A stretch of DNA of 31,745 bases from Prevotella sp. UBA4268 (GCA_002395135.1 DGWC01000105.1:1-31745); one strand, 5' to 3'; counted from the first letter of the stretch, positions 8,040 through 18,434 are shown. Numbers and translations are program-made. Notes: generated by a model from the letters alone, not told the origin.

Positions 8040-9071
8040 TCAAACGATATTCACTTCGGGGAAAATTTCTATGCCAAACCTGCTGAAAACGTCTTGGCGG
8101 ATGGCTTCACACAGGCTTACTATCTCGCTTCCACTGGCTCCTCCGCGGTTGACAAGCACCAATGCCTGCTTATCGTGGACACCGGCACGGCCTATTGTCC
8201 GACCTTTCCATCCGCACTGCTCAATCATCCAGCCTGCAGGAATCTTCTCATGACTTGCATCAACCGTATAATGCGGCATACCAGGATAAAGGGCTGCCAA
8301 TTCAAGATACTTTTCTTTCGGTACGACGGGATTCATAAAAAAACTGCCGGCATTGCCTTCTGTCTTGGGATCAGGTAGTTTCGCATTGCGGATATGAATG
8401 ATAGTCTGTCGCAGGTCTGCTGCCGTGGGTTGTTCGATATGACGGAGCCGCAGTTCTTCACGTATATTTCCATAATCTACATGAAGCGGTTCGGATGTCG
8501 GCAAGAAATACACTACAGAGGTGATGAGATAACGGTTACGCCACTCATGTTTGAAACGGCTGCTGCGATAGCCATACTCACAGTCGTCACTAAGAATCGT
8601 CACCACATTGCCTGACGAAACTTCCACGGCATGAATCGCAGAGATATAAGTCCCCACTTCAGAACCATATGCACCGATATTCTGCACAGCCGAGGCACCC
8701 ACCTCGCCAGGTATAAGGGAGAGATTCACCAGATTTCCATAGCCTTGCGATGTGCACCAATCCACGACATCGTCCCACGTCTCACCACTTCCACATGCTA
8801 TGTACACGCCCTTTTCCGAGGAAGAATCGGCTGACGAGGCTGTGCACGCTATGCCTTTGATGGCAGAATGCACTACAATTCCCTCAAAATTCTTTGTCAG
8901 CAGCAGATTACTGCCACTACCAATAATCAGGAACGGACAACCGGAGGAGCGCAAAATAGCGGCCACCTGCTGCGCCTCCTGTACATTGGAATATTCCAGG
9001 AAACGGTCGCATTGGGCATCAATGCCGAATGTGTTGTGATTCTTCAAACTATAGTTTAGACAGTCCTTCAT
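8040..9071 (-). CDS. murB: UDP-N-acetylmuramate dehydrogenase (UDP-N-acetylenolpyruvoylglucosamine reductase)
   Basis: The FAD enzyme that reduces the enolpyruvyl group to give UDP-N-acetylmuramate, the second committed step of peptidoglycan synthesis. From the ATG at 9071 the protein has 343 residues. FAD-binding segments include LIIGSGSNLL (49-57) and LIPGEVGASAVQNIGAYGSE (120-138). The proton-donor Ser lies in GNAGSFFMNPV (S243), and a late Glu in FPEVNIV (E339) completes the site. The extra YRSSRF loop marks a type I enzyme. A start at 9104 would overlap the previous gene by 28 nt and add an unconserved leader; 9071 leaves a 5-nt gap. Confidence 0.95.
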   Translation of the reverse strand: MKDCLNYSLKNHNTFGIDAQCDRFLEYSNVQEAQQVAAILRSSGCPFLIIGSGSNLLLTKNFEGIVVHSAIKGIACTASSADSSSEKGVYIACGSGETWDDVVDWCTSQGYGNLVNLSLIPGEVGASAVQNIGAYGSEVGTYISAIHAVEVSSGNVVTILSDDCEYGYRSSRFKHEWRNRYLITSVVYFLPTSEPLHVDYGNIREELRLRHIEQPTAADLRQTIIHIRNAKLPDPKTEGNAGSFFMNPVVPKEKYLELAALYPGMPHYTVDASHEKIPAGWMIEQCGWKGRTIGRAGVHDKQALVLVNRGGASGSEIVSLCEAIRQDVFSRFGIEIFPEVNIV

Positions 9072-9076
9072 CTCTC

Positions 9077-9925
9077 CTACTCCACCAGTTTTGTCAGTTT
9101 CCATTGAGAACCGCTTTTCTTGAATGTCATTTCCATTTCCTGCCCGTTGGAAATACCACGAAGCATGAATATTTTCTGAGTGCTCCCAACACGTTTTTCA
9201 CCATATATAATATTATAGATGGTTCCTGAAGGCAAATCAGCCGGGGCAAAGGCAGGCCACTGCTCCGGGGTGATTTCACCCACCAGTTCCTCGAAATCGT
9301 CATCGGGATTCGGCCCTGAGAAGGTTACAAAGTCGTTCAGGCTCTGCATCTGGAACACAGTATCTGTGACGAAACGATGGTAAAACGTCAGGAAGGAAGA
9401 ATTGTCATTGTTTGCCACCGTGCTCTTCTCAATGGACTTGAGCATCCATTTCCCTGCAGTTCTGTCAAAATGGAACTGTTCCACTTTCGAGTTATCCAGA
9501 TTAATTCTCTCCACCGTAACACGACTAATGCTCGTATCCTTAGGAAGTGCCATCTGTTTACGGTCATCAAGAATCAAAGTATAGAAGCCTTGCTCCATAA
9601 AAAAATGGTCAGTCTTCCACGAATTCCTTGAAACACTACGCTTTTGACCGTTTTCCACTACCGTGAGAGGGAAGAGTATGCGGCGAATCTGCTGCTTTCG
9701 GTTTCCTGCAAAATTAAATATGAAATCATCAAAAAGTTCATCCGCCGCCACAGGTATGCTTTGGTCGGCCATCAACTCCTCCAGCGTGTCGGCCAAAACA
9801 GTATCCGACGACAAGGTGTCAACAGCCAGGCTATCGGCAGCAGCAGGCTTTTTGTCAGTGCATCCCGCAGTCCAAAACATAGCGAACACACAAGCAAAGA
9901 CCACCAAAAACAGACCTTTTCTCAT
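9077..9925 (-). CDS. Lipoprotein of unknown function (possibly DUF4348)
   Basis: A 282-residue protein with a lipoprotein signal peptide (hydrophobic 4-18, lipobox TAGC, Cys at residue 22), an Asp/Ala/Thr-rich linker up to about residue 55 and a folded domain starting DELFDDFIFNFAGNRKQQIR. The pattern 'DEFFDDFIYNFAS...RxxF' with a beta-rich remainder resembles the Bacteroidales DUF4348 lipoproteins; this is from memory and uncertain. It is the first gene of a minus-strand unit with murB and the metallohydrolase, so it may act at the envelope. Its own -7 box lies at 9970-9977. Confidence 0.82.
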   Translation of the reverse strand: MRKGLFLVVFACVFAMFWTAGCTDKKPAAADSLAVDTLSSDTVLADTLEELMADQSIPVAADELFDDFIFNFAGNRKQQIRRILFPLTVVENGQKRSVSRNSWKTDHFFMEQGFYTLILDDRKQMALPKDTSISRVTVERINLDNSKVEQFHFDRTAGKWMLKSIEKSTVANNDNSSFLTFYHRFVTDTVFQMQSLNDFVTFSGPNPDDDFEELVGEITPEQWPAFAPADLPSGTIYNIIYGEKRVGSTQKIFMLRGISNGQEMEMTFKKSGSQWKLTKLVE

Positions 9926-9969
9926 CTTTCTTTATCTATGATTATTCTGTCAATCTCTCAAATTCACCG

Positions 9970-9977
9970 CAAAATTA
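9970..9977 (-). promoter_or_regulatory. Probable promoter box for the lipoprotein-murB unit
   Basis: TAATTTTG on the minus strand (9977-9970), followed by C, matches TAnnTTTG and lies 44 nt upstream of the lipoprotein ATG. It diverges from the pheS box at 10021-10028, so this 126-nt gap holds two back-to-back promoters. Confidence 0.6.
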
Positions 9978-10020
9978 CAACTTTATTTTGATATAGAATA
10001 CGTTTTTCCAATAAAATTCG

Positions 10021-10028
10021 TATCTTTG
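10021..10028 (+). promoter_or_regulatory. Probable pheS promoter box
   Basis: TATCTTTG followed by CA, an excellent -7 match, 23 nt before the pheS ATG at 10052. No clear -33 TTG at 19-21 nt. No Shine-Dalgarno; the leader is AT-rich (AAATTTATTATATAG), as is usual in Bacteroidetes. Confidence 0.65.
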
Positions 10029-10051
10029 CAGCCAAATTTATTATATAGATT

Positions 10052-11092
10052 ATGATACTTGACAGAATAGAAGAACTTCTGAAAGAAGTCAGCGAACTCT
10101 CTGCCTCTAATGCAGAAGAAATAGAAGCACTGCGTCTGAAATATCTAAGCCGCAAAGGAATCATCAATGACCTCATGGCTGATTTCCGAAATGTGGCTGC
10201 TGATGAGAAGAAAACCATCGGTATGAAAATCAATGAGTTGAAGCAGAAGACAACGGAACGTATCAATGAACTGCGCGAACAAGCAGAAACTGCAGAGGCC
10301 ACAGGAGATGACATCGACCTGACACGCTCTGCCTATCCTGTAGAACTTGGCACACGCCATCCTCTTACGATAGTCAAGAACGAAATCATAGACATCTTCA
10401 CACGCATGGGATTCGTATTGGCCGATGGACCAGAAGTGGAAGACGACCTCCATGTGTTCACAAAAATGAACTTTGCTGCAGACCATCCTGCACGCGACAT
10501 GCAAGATACATTCTTTGTGGAACAGAGTGCTCTCGGAGATGTTACCAAGAATATCCTGCTGCGCAGCCATACCAGTTCAGTGCAGGCACGCGTGATGGAA
10601 CGCCAGCAACCGCCTATTCGCATCATTTGCCCTGGACGCGTATACCGCAACGAGGCCATTACCGCCCGCGCCCACTGCTTCTTCCATCAGATAGAAGGAC
10701 TTTATATAGACAAGAACGTATCGTTTACCGACCTCAAGCAGGTGCTCCTCTCATTTGCCCGTGAGTTATTCGGTGCAGATACAAAGATCCGCTTACGTCC
10801 AAGTTATTTCCCATTTACCGAGCCCAGTGCTGAAATGGACATCTCGTGCCATATCTGCGGCGGCAAAGGCTGTGGTTTCTGCAAGCATACGGGATGGGTT
10901 GAGATTCTGGGATGCGGCATGGTTGACCCGAATGTGCTTGAACTCTGCGGCATTGACAGTAAGGTGTATAGTGGCTATGCATTCGGTCTTGGCGTGGAAC
11001 GCATCACAAACCTCAAGTATCAGGTAAGTGATTTGCGCATGTTCTCAGAGAACGACGTCAGATTCTTACGAGAATTCGAGGCTGCACGCTAA
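10052..11092 (+). CDS. pheS: Phenylalanyl-tRNA synthetase alpha subunit
   Basis: Catalytic subunit of the alpha2-beta2 enzyme that charges tRNA-Phe. The 346-residue product has the N-terminal coiled coil that binds tRNA (about 1-85), the class II core with TRHPL, motif 2 as CPGRVYRNEA, then HCFFHQIEGLYID, and motif 3 as YAFGLGVERI. A Cys-rich insert CHICGGKGCGFCKHTGW occurs before EILGCGMVDPNVL, as in PheS of several phyla. The beta subunit gene pheT is not adjacent. The last 22 nt of the gene are repeated just past the stop codon, and a strong terminator follows. Confidence 0.96.
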   Translation: MILDRIEELLKEVSELSASNAEEIEALRLKYLSRKGIINDLMADFRNVAADEKKTIGMKINELKQKTTERINELREQAETAEATGDDIDLTRSAYPVELGTRHPLTIVKNEIIDIFTRMGFVLADGPEVEDDLHVFTKMNFAADHPARDMQDTFFVEQSALGDVTKNILLRSHTSSVQARVMERQQPPIRIICPGRVYRNEAITARAHCFFHQIEGLYIDKNVSFTDLKQVLLSFARELFGADTKIRLRPSYFPFTEPSAEMDISCHICGGKGCGFCKHTGWVEILGCGMVDPNVLELCGIDSKVYSGYAFGLGVERITNLKYQVSDLRMFSENDVRFLREFEAAR

Positions 11093-11115
11093 TGAGAATT
11101 CGAGGCTGCACGCTA
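11070..11115 (+). repeat. 24-bp-period tandem duplication of the pheS 3' end
   Basis: The 22-nt segment at 11070-11091, which encodes the last residues and runs into the TAA of pheS, is repeated identically at 11094-11115. The duplicated copy begins with an ATG that overlaps the stop (TAATG) and could encode the nine-residue peptide MRIRGCTLF, ending at the next TAA. It looks like a small replication-slippage duplication. Confidence 0.85.
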
Positions 11116-11137
11116 TTTTAAATCATACAGAAACAGG

Positions 11138-11183
11138 CTGTGCCAAAAAGCAGAGATAAAACAACTCTTGCTTTTTGGCACAG
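11138..11183 (+). terminator. Strong bidirectional terminator between pheS and umuC
   Basis: Perfect 15-bp inverted repeat: CTGTGCCAAAAAGCA (11138-11152) and TGCTTTTTGGCACAG (11169-11183), with a 16-nt loop, followed by TTTGTTTTTTG. On the minus strand it lies 44 nt after umuC, so it can serve both convergent units. Confidence 0.88.
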
Positions 11184-11226
11184 TTTGTTTTTTGTTATTA
11201 GCACTTTTCCACACAAATGGTATGGA

Positions 11227-12528
11227 TTATTTCACTTCAATCACGTCATCCAGATTTGTTGACTGATTACGCCATGGTTCATACTGCAGGGTGTCATGTC
11301 CTTTTTTCTTATGTTCTTCCGGAGTCTGCAATAAAGAAGCCGGTTGCACTTTATTCATACCGTAGCGCACATTGATATGGTCGGTGGCAGCCATGAGTCT
11401 GCGATGTTTACGCGTTTCTTCACCCGAAGAAGTGGAAAACAAATCCTGCTGAACAGCCTCATCACTCATGATGTCTCCCAGAATGACACCAGCCCTCTTA
11501 TACTCATAATACGGCAAGTATATGGCTTCCAATGCCTGCTGAGCCGCTTTCACGATGGCGGTTGTGTCAGAAGTGTCTTCTGTCAGATGAACCGTGAATC
11601 CATTGCTATACTGATCCAGGTCCCCGCGATGACGATTTGTGTTTGCAAAAACCGTGACACTGCGACAAACACTATGTTGATCACGTAGTTTCCGGGCTGC
11701 AGCCACTGCGAAATCGCGTATGTAATCTTTCAGTTTTTCTAAATCATGCTCCATATAGACAAAGGTACGCGAGTGCATGATGGTCTGCTGTTTTGGCGGT
11801 ATGGTCAAATCAATGGCTGGCTGCCCATGCAGTTCTGTCCATGTTCGCACGCCTGTGACATGAAATTTGTTTTGTACGAAAGCCTTTGGTCGCTGATAAT
11901 AATCCCACGCTGTGCGAATACCCATTTGCATCATCTTGGGAGCAGAGCGCCATCCCACACCCCAAACATCAGCAATGGGTATGCCTCTCAGGGCTTTTTC
12001 CGTATCGGCTGCTTCCAAAATGCATATTCCTTTGTATCCTTCATAGTGTTTGGCATACCAAGTTGCCACCTTTGCCAAGGTGTTTGTTGACGCAATACCA
12101 CAACTGACTGGTATTCCCGTGCCGTGCTCAATCGCCTCTTTGATGATTCCTATGTAATCCCTCATGTCTGACTTGCTTTTGAAAACGGGTATTTCGGCAA
12201 AGAATTCGTCCACACTATAACGATGGAAATGAATAACCATGTCGAGTTCTTGTACAAGACTGACTATTCTGCGCGAGATATCCACATATTTCTGCAGATT
12301 GGCAGGAAAGATTGCCACATGATTCTTCTCCAGCACATCCTTAATCTGAAAAACGGGATTACCGCGTTTTAGCCCCAGAGACTTGGCCTCCTTGGTCAGG
12401 GCAAGAATAATTCCGCCACCTGCTTCATTGTAATTGGCCACCACAACCGGTTTCCCCTTCAGTTCTGGTCGGAAAGACACCTCGCACGAAGCATAGAAAC
12501 TGTTACAGTCGATATGAAGTATTGCCAT
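11227..12528 (-). CDS. umuC: Y-family DNA polymerase, UmuC type (Pol V catalytic subunit)
   Basis: Translesion DNA polymerase that copies past damaged bases; with UmuD' it forms Pol V. The 433-residue protein has HIDCNSFYASCE at the N-terminus (D7) and the second acidic motif SVDEFF (D107, E108). A helix-hairpin-helix region around 180-210 (IPIADVWGVGWRSAPKMM), a little-finger domain (about 245-350) and the beta-clamp-binding peptide QQDLF (360-364) follow. UmuC length and the C-terminal tail distinguish it from the shorter DinB. It starts 18 nt downstream of umuD and is the last gene of the ligA run. Confidence 0.94.
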   Translation of the reverse strand: MAILHIDCNSFYASCEVSFRPELKGKPVVVANYNEAGGGIILALTKEAKSLGLKRGNPVFQIKDVLEKNHVAIFPANLQKYVDISRRIVSLVQELDMVIHFHRYSVDEFFAEIPVFKSKSDMRDYIGIIKEAIEHGTGIPVSCGIASTNTLAKVATWYAKHYEGYKGICILEAADTEKALRGIPIADVWGVGWRSAPKMMQMGIRTAWDYYQRPKAFVQNKFHVTGVRTWTELHGQPAIDLTIPPKQQTIMHSRTFVYMEHDLEKLKDYIRDFAVAAARKLRDQHSVCRSVTVFANTNRHRGDLDQYSNGFTVHLTEDTSDTTAIVKAAQQALEAIYLPYYEYKRAGVILGDIMSDEAVQQDLFSTSSGEETRKHRRLMAATDHINVRYGMNKVQPASLLQTPEEHKKKGHDTLQYEPWRNQSTNLDDVIEVK

Positions 12529-12546
12529 AGACTCCCAACAAAAACG

Positions 12547-12993
12547 TCAATAAACAACCTTGCGCTTCAAAACCCATGTCACCACACCCCAGACCGTGAA
12601 GTTCATAGACGGGAGCACCTCTATCGGTGAATACTTACGATTACCAGACTTGAGAAGGATTTTCTTCCCACTTTGCACAATGCGCTTGATACAAAACTCA
12701 CCGTTGAGCATACACACGGTGAGATTTTGTTTTGACGGATACAAAGAACGATCAACAAGCAGCAAGTCACCAGTATCTATACCCTCATCAACCATGGAGT
12801 CGCCAACAACGCGGACAATGAATGTGGTGGCAGGATGACTCACCAATTCCTTGTTCAGGTCAATGGGCTGATTCATATAAGCATCCTGTACTGGCGAAGG
12901 GAAACCTGCATGAACATCGCCGGCTTCGACGATACTCACACGAAGTGCTGAATTCATTTCTATGGGGAAGAACTCCAGTTCTGGCTTTTTCAT
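12547..12993 (-). CDS. umuD: UmuD-like self-cleaving protease subunit
   Basis: A 148-residue S24/LexA-family protein. In E. coli, RecA filaments stimulate UmuD to cut itself, which activates Pol V. Here the probable cleavage bond is A29-G30 in VHAGFPSP, an Ala-Gly bond as in LexA; E. coli UmuD uses Cys-Gly. The catalytic pair is S66 (VVGDSMVDEG) and K103 (CIKRIV), separated by 37 residues as in the family. It lies 36 nt after the B3/B4 gene and 18 nt before umuC. I see no promoter box or recognisable SOS operator directly upstream, so damage control, if any, may act through the ligA promoter or a site I cannot recognise. Confidence 0.93.
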   Translation of the reverse strand: MKKPELEFFPIEMNSALRVSIVEAGDVHAGFPSPVQDAYMNQPIDLNKELVSHPATTFIVRVVGDSMVDEGIDTGDLLLVDRSLYPSKQNLTVCMLNGEFCIKRIVQSGKKILLKSGNRKYSPIEVLPSMNFTVWGVVTWVLKRKVVY

Positions 12994-13029
12994 AAGGCAT
13001 TGAAGATTCTGTCAATATCACAAAAAAGG

Positions 13030-13698
13030 CTATCTGTAAACAGAAATTGAACCACCATCGCTCTTGCAATACTTGCGAAGCAACTGCTGAATGAAGCGGG
13101 CGGTATCCAGTACTTGCTCTTCGTTTCCGTCATAGCCGTTCACCAACACCATCAGATGAATGGTTCCAATCTCTATCTTTGTGCGTTCATGGTCACTTGT
13201 GGGAGTTCCCACACCACCATCGGCATCACGGTAAACAGGCAGACCTTCGATATTAATCATACCACGGCCGATGCCTTCGTAAGGCTCGTCTTTCTGGCCA
13301 ACCCCCAATGTGAGTGTATCACCATGGAACTTATCAGCATCGAAACCACCAATGCTGTAGCCAAAACGTATGCTGGCGAGGTTGATCAGATCGACAAGGG
13401 TGTCAATCTGATACAAATCCTTGCCCTGAAGCATGCGCCGAATCAATGCCTCGCTTGACGGTCGGTAGCGAGAAGGATCCTTTCCGCATGCCTTATATAC
13501 TCTTCTCGTTGCCGCAATCCCAGACATCTGTTTCAGACTTTCCGTATTCAAAGTTGCCCTGTATTCCTCACCAAGCGCATGAATCTCGTCCCATAACGAC
13601 TGACAGTAGGAACTGTTTTCAACATGAGCCTCTACTGCTGCACCGACAAAACCAGGACAAACCTGTTCAATTTCATTTGAAACACATACCTTTACCAT
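13030..13698 (-). CDS. B3/B4 tRNA-binding/editing domain protein (PheT-domain related)
   Basis: A 222-residue stand-alone B3/B4 domain, the module that edits mischarged Tyr-tRNA-Phe inside the PheRS beta subunit. Characteristic stretches are GIAATRRVYKACGKDPSRYR, a helix RRMLQGKDLYQIDTLVDLIN and SIRFGYSIGGFDADKF. Free-standing versions occur widely in bacteria, and their substrate is not settled; trans-editing of tRNA is a family-based guess. The frame is open to 13722, but that start would be TTG; the ATG at 13698 (MVKVCVSNE) is preferred and lies 16 nt after the ligA stop. The gene sits between ligA and umuD. Confidence 0.88.
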   Translation of the reverse strand: MVKVCVSNEIEQVCPGFVGAAVEAHVENSSYCQSLWDEIHALGEEYRATLNTESLKQMSGIAATRRVYKACGKDPSRYRPSSEALIRRMLQGKDLYQIDTLVDLINLASIRFGYSIGGFDADKFHGDTLTLGVGQKDEPYEGIGRGMINIEGLPVYRDADGGVGTPTSDHERTKIEIGTIHLMVLVNGYDGNEEQVLDTARFIQQLLRKYCKSDGGSISVYR

Positions 13699-13714
13699 AC
13701 CATATCCAAATAAT

Positions 13715-15775
<2,061 letters not shown>

Positions 15776-15941
15776 TCAGACGATTGCTTCATGAAATAAT
15801 TCTTGCAAAAAAACGAAAGACAGAAAGAGAGAAACAGCAATAAAGAAACGACACTAACAGGTTTGCATGAGTGACAAGATGATTGATAGAGAACTTCTTT
15901 CGGCACATTTTTCGTTTATTTGTGCATTTTCTTCGGAATAA

Positions 15942-15973
15942 TTTGGTGGATAAAAAGAAAATCACTACATTTG
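15942..15973 (+). promoter_or_regulatory. Promoter of ptb-buk
   Basis: TTTG (15942-15945), 20 nt, then TACATTTG (15966-15973), a textbook Bacteroidetes sigma-70 promoter. It lies 19 nt before the ptb ATG at 15993, so the leader is short and has no Shine-Dalgarno sequence. Confidence 0.75.
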
Positions 15974-15992
15974 CAATAATTATTATGATACC

Positions 15993-16847
15993 ATGGATAT
16001 TATTAAAGACTTTAGTGAACTAACCGAGCGACTCAAGAACGGAAAACGTTGTCGCGTTGCATCAGTAGAGGCAAACGATGACCATTCTCGTGAAGCCATT
16101 GAAAGAGCAACGAGCGAAGGATGGGCAGAAGTAACCAACATTCATCTCTCCACTGTTGAGGAATCAGCAGCCGAAGCGGTGCGCCGTGTTCACCGTGGCG
16201 AGGCAGATGTGGTGATGAAAGGAATCTTGAACACCGACGTTTTGTTACGTGCCATTATTAATAAGGAGAACCGCGAAGAAGGTCTTCTGCCTGTTGGCAA
16301 TGTGCTCTCTCATGTCAGTGCCATGCAAATTCCCACATACCACAAACTTTTGTTCATGAGCGACGCCGCCGTTATCCCATTCCCGACATTGGAACAGCGC
16401 ATCGCCATGATCAAATACGTAATCCGCCTTTGCCATGTTTACGGCATTGAACAGCCCCGCATAGCACTTGTGCATTGCACGGAAAAGGTATCACCGAAAT
16501 TCCCTATCACGCTCGACTACCAGAAAATTGTGGAGATGTGTCAAGCTGGAGAATTTGGAAAGGCCATTATCGACGGTCCTACAGACCTGAAATGTGCTGT
16601 TGACAAAGAGTCGGCAGACATCAAAGGCATCAAGAGTCAATTGGAAGGCAATGCCGATGCAGTGATAATGCCAGACATTGAGGCCGCCAACGTATACTAT
16701 AAGACACTCACTGCTTTCACTGACACCAAACTTGCTGTAGGACTGCAAGGCACATCTTGTCCGGTAACACTGACATCACGAGCAGACACAGCAGACACAA
16801 AATACAATAGTCTTGCCATGGCATGCCTTCAAGCATTGCACAAATAA
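15993..16847 (+). CDS. ptb: Phosphate butyryltransferase (phosphate acyltransferase family)
   Basis: Converts acyl-CoA and phosphate into acyl phosphate. The 284-residue protein fits the short Ptb branch of the phosphate acetyl/butaryltransferase (PTA_PTB) family. It shows ADVVMKGILNTDVLLRAIIN, GNVLSHVSAMQIPTYHKLLF, a central RIALVHCTEKVSPKFPIT, KAIIDGPTDLKCAVD and a C-terminal GTSCPVTLTSRADTADTKYN. The partner kinase gene begins 34 nt later, and together they would yield ATP and a short-chain acid. The chain length used (butyrate, isobutyrate, isovalerate) cannot be read from sequence, and no butyryl-CoA-forming genes are in the window. Confidence 0.9.
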   Translation: MDIIKDFSELTERLKNGKRCRVASVEANDDHSREAIERATSEGWAEVTNIHLSTVEESAAEAVRRVHRGEADVVMKGILNTDVLLRAIINKENREEGLLPVGNVLSHVSAMQIPTYHKLLFMSDAAVIPFPTLEQRIAMIKYVIRLCHVYGIEQPRIALVHCTEKVSPKFPITLDYQKIVEMCQAGEFGKAIIDGPTDLKCAVDKESADIKGIKSQLEGNADAVIMPDIEAANVYYKTLTAFTDTKLAVGLQGTSCPVTLTSRADTADTKYNSLAMACLQALHK

Positions 16848-16881
16848 CCTTTACACCTAATATTGAAATTCTTTTTATATT

Positions 16882-17943
16882 ATGAAAATACTAGCCATTA
16901 ACCCTGGAATGATTTCCACCAAGATTGGTGTGTTTATTGATGAAGAACTGGATTGGCATTCCACCATTAACCATCCTTTTGAAGAATTATGCCGCTATCC
17001 GTTTATCATGGATGAATTTCCCTATCGCAGGGAGAAACTGGTTGAAGAATTAGAGCGCAACGGATACAAACTCGATTTCGATGTTGTCGTTGGCCGGGGC
17101 GGTTTGGTGAAACCCATAGAAAGCGGTGTTTACGAACTAAACGACAAGGTGATAGAAGACACTAAGCATCCGCGCCTGCACCATGCATGCAATCTGGGAT
17201 CACTTCTTGCCCTTAGTCTTGCCAAGGATATTCCCGGATGCCGTGCGTTCACAGTAGATCCCGGTGTCGTAGATGAACTCGATGACATTGCACGCATCAC
17301 TGGTTTGCCAGAAATGCCGCACCAAACCATCTGGCATGCGCTGAATCAACGTGAGATTGCAAAACGCTATTGCCGTGAGCATGGTTTGAAATATGAAGAG
17401 CAGACACTCATAGCATGCCACATGGGAAGCGGCATCTCCTTTGCCCTCCACCATAAAGGGCGCGCCATAGAATGTTCTGACGCACTGGGCGGGCACGGGC
17501 CTTTTACGCCCTCACGCACAGGAACACTGCCTTCAGCACAACTGATCAAACTCTGCTATAGCGGTAAATACACCGAAGAGGAGATGCTTCGGAAGATTAA
17601 TGGGCACAGTGGATTAACGGCACATTTAGGCACTAACGACTGCCGAGAAGTAGAAAAGCGCATCGCTGAAGGAGATGCTCATGCAAAACTTGTCTTAGAT
17701 GCCATGATATATCAAATTGCCCGTTATCTTGGCTCATTGGCACCTGTCACCAACGGACATGTGGATGCGATTCTGCTTACAGGTGCCATTTCCAAAAGCG
17801 AATATGTCACAAGTGGTCTGAAAGAGCGCCTTAGTTATCTGGCACCAGTATTTGTCTACCCAGGAGAAGACGAACTTACAGCCCTCGCTCACAATGCATA
17901 CCGGGCGATGACAGGACAACAGGAAATCAAAGAATATCAGTAG
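16882..17943 (+). CDS. buk: Butyrate kinase
   Basis: Transfers phosphate from acyl phosphate to ADP, making ATP and the free acid (reversible). The 353-residue protein belongs to the ASKHA-fold acetate/butyrate kinase family. The N-terminal phosphate loop is INPGMISTKIG (6-16). Further motifs are VVGRGGLVKPIESGVY, AFTVDPGVVDELDDIARITG, the conserved HMGSGISFALHHKGRAIE, GPFTPSRTGTLP and LLTGAISKSEYV. The length suits Buk rather than the longer AckA. Branched-chain fatty acid kinases are close relatives and cannot be excluded. It is second in the ptb-buk pair and is followed by a terminator. Confidence 0.92.
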   Translation: MKILAINPGMISTKIGVFIDEELDWHSTINHPFEELCRYPFIMDEFPYRREKLVEELERNGYKLDFDVVVGRGGLVKPIESGVYELNDKVIEDTKHPRLHHACNLGSLLALSLAKDIPGCRAFTVDPGVVDELDDIARITGLPEMPHQTIWHALNQREIAKRYCREHGLKYEEQTLIACHMGSGISFALHHKGRAIECSDALGGHGPFTPSRTGTLPSAQLIKLCYSGKYTEEEMLRKINGHSGLTAHLGTNDCREVEKRIAEGDAHAKLVLDAMIYQIARYLGSLAPVTNGHVDAILLTGAISKSEYVTSGLKERLSYLAPVFVYPGEDELTALAHNAYRAMTGQQEIKEYQ

Positions 17944-18018
17944 TTTCTCCATAGTTTAGTCCAGAAACACTGGCATAACAAGCAGAAATTGCACCAAAAG
18001 GAAGGTGCACTGCAGAAC

Positions 18019-18061
18019 AAAAGAGGATGCACCTATTTATATATATGGTACATCCTCTTTT
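18019..18061 (+). terminator. Bidirectional terminator after buk
   Basis: AAAAGAGGATG (18019-18029) pairs with CATCCTCTTTT (18051-18061) across a 21-nt AT-rich loop; the stem runs into T-rich sequence on both strands. It lies between buk and the convergent small gene ending at 18096. Upstream copies of TGCACC/GGTGCA (17990-17995, 18004-18009, 18028-18033) allow an alternative fold. Confidence 0.75.
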
Positions 18062-18095
18062 TGTGAAAACAACATAAGCCAATAGGAAATGGTCT

Positions 18096-18407
18096 TCAGC
18101 GCTTGTCCGTCACACCGTATTTCACCCATTCCTCTTGGGGATAGTTCAGTTTGATTACTATCTTTTTCGCGGCGAAACTCTCCTTCACGTCGTTGAGAAC
18201 GGCATTCATCCTCTTCACCTTCTGGGATAATTCCACGCGCAAAGCATCACAGTCTGCATTACACTTGACCAATAATTCCAAATCTTCACTCATCTTACAG
18301 AGATCAGCATCACAGATACCACGCTCCTTGAGTTCATCCAAGTTTTTGCGCAGACCCTCAATAAGTGTCTGGCTCTTACCAATCTGTAGTTCAATAGTCT
18401 TTGACAT
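18096..18407 (-). CDS. Small coiled-coil protein, unknown function
   Basis: A 103-residue soluble protein that I do not recognise. Residues 1-85 are predicted to be almost entirely helical with heptad spacing (MSKTIELQIGKSQTLIEGLR, LRVELSQKVKRMNAVLNDV), suggesting a dimeric coiled coil; four Cys lie in the middle (ICDADLC, KCNADCD). The C-terminus (IVIKLNYPQEEWVKYGVTDKR) looks like a short strand plus tail. It has its own promoter box and stands alone between two convergent or divergent neighbours. Clean frame, clear start and promoter support a real gene. Confidence 0.78.
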   Translation of the reverse strand: MSKTIELQIGKSQTLIEGLRKNLDELKERGICDADLCKMSEDLELLVKCNADCDALRVELSQKVKRMNAVLNDVKESFAAKKIVIKLNYPQEEWVKYGVTDKR

Positions 18408-18434
18408 GTTCTTAAAAATTTAATGGTACATGCG

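Noticed and set aside
12994..13029. SOS operator before umuD
   Set aside because: No palindrome or LexA-like box could be recognised in this 36-nt gap or just inside the preceding gene.
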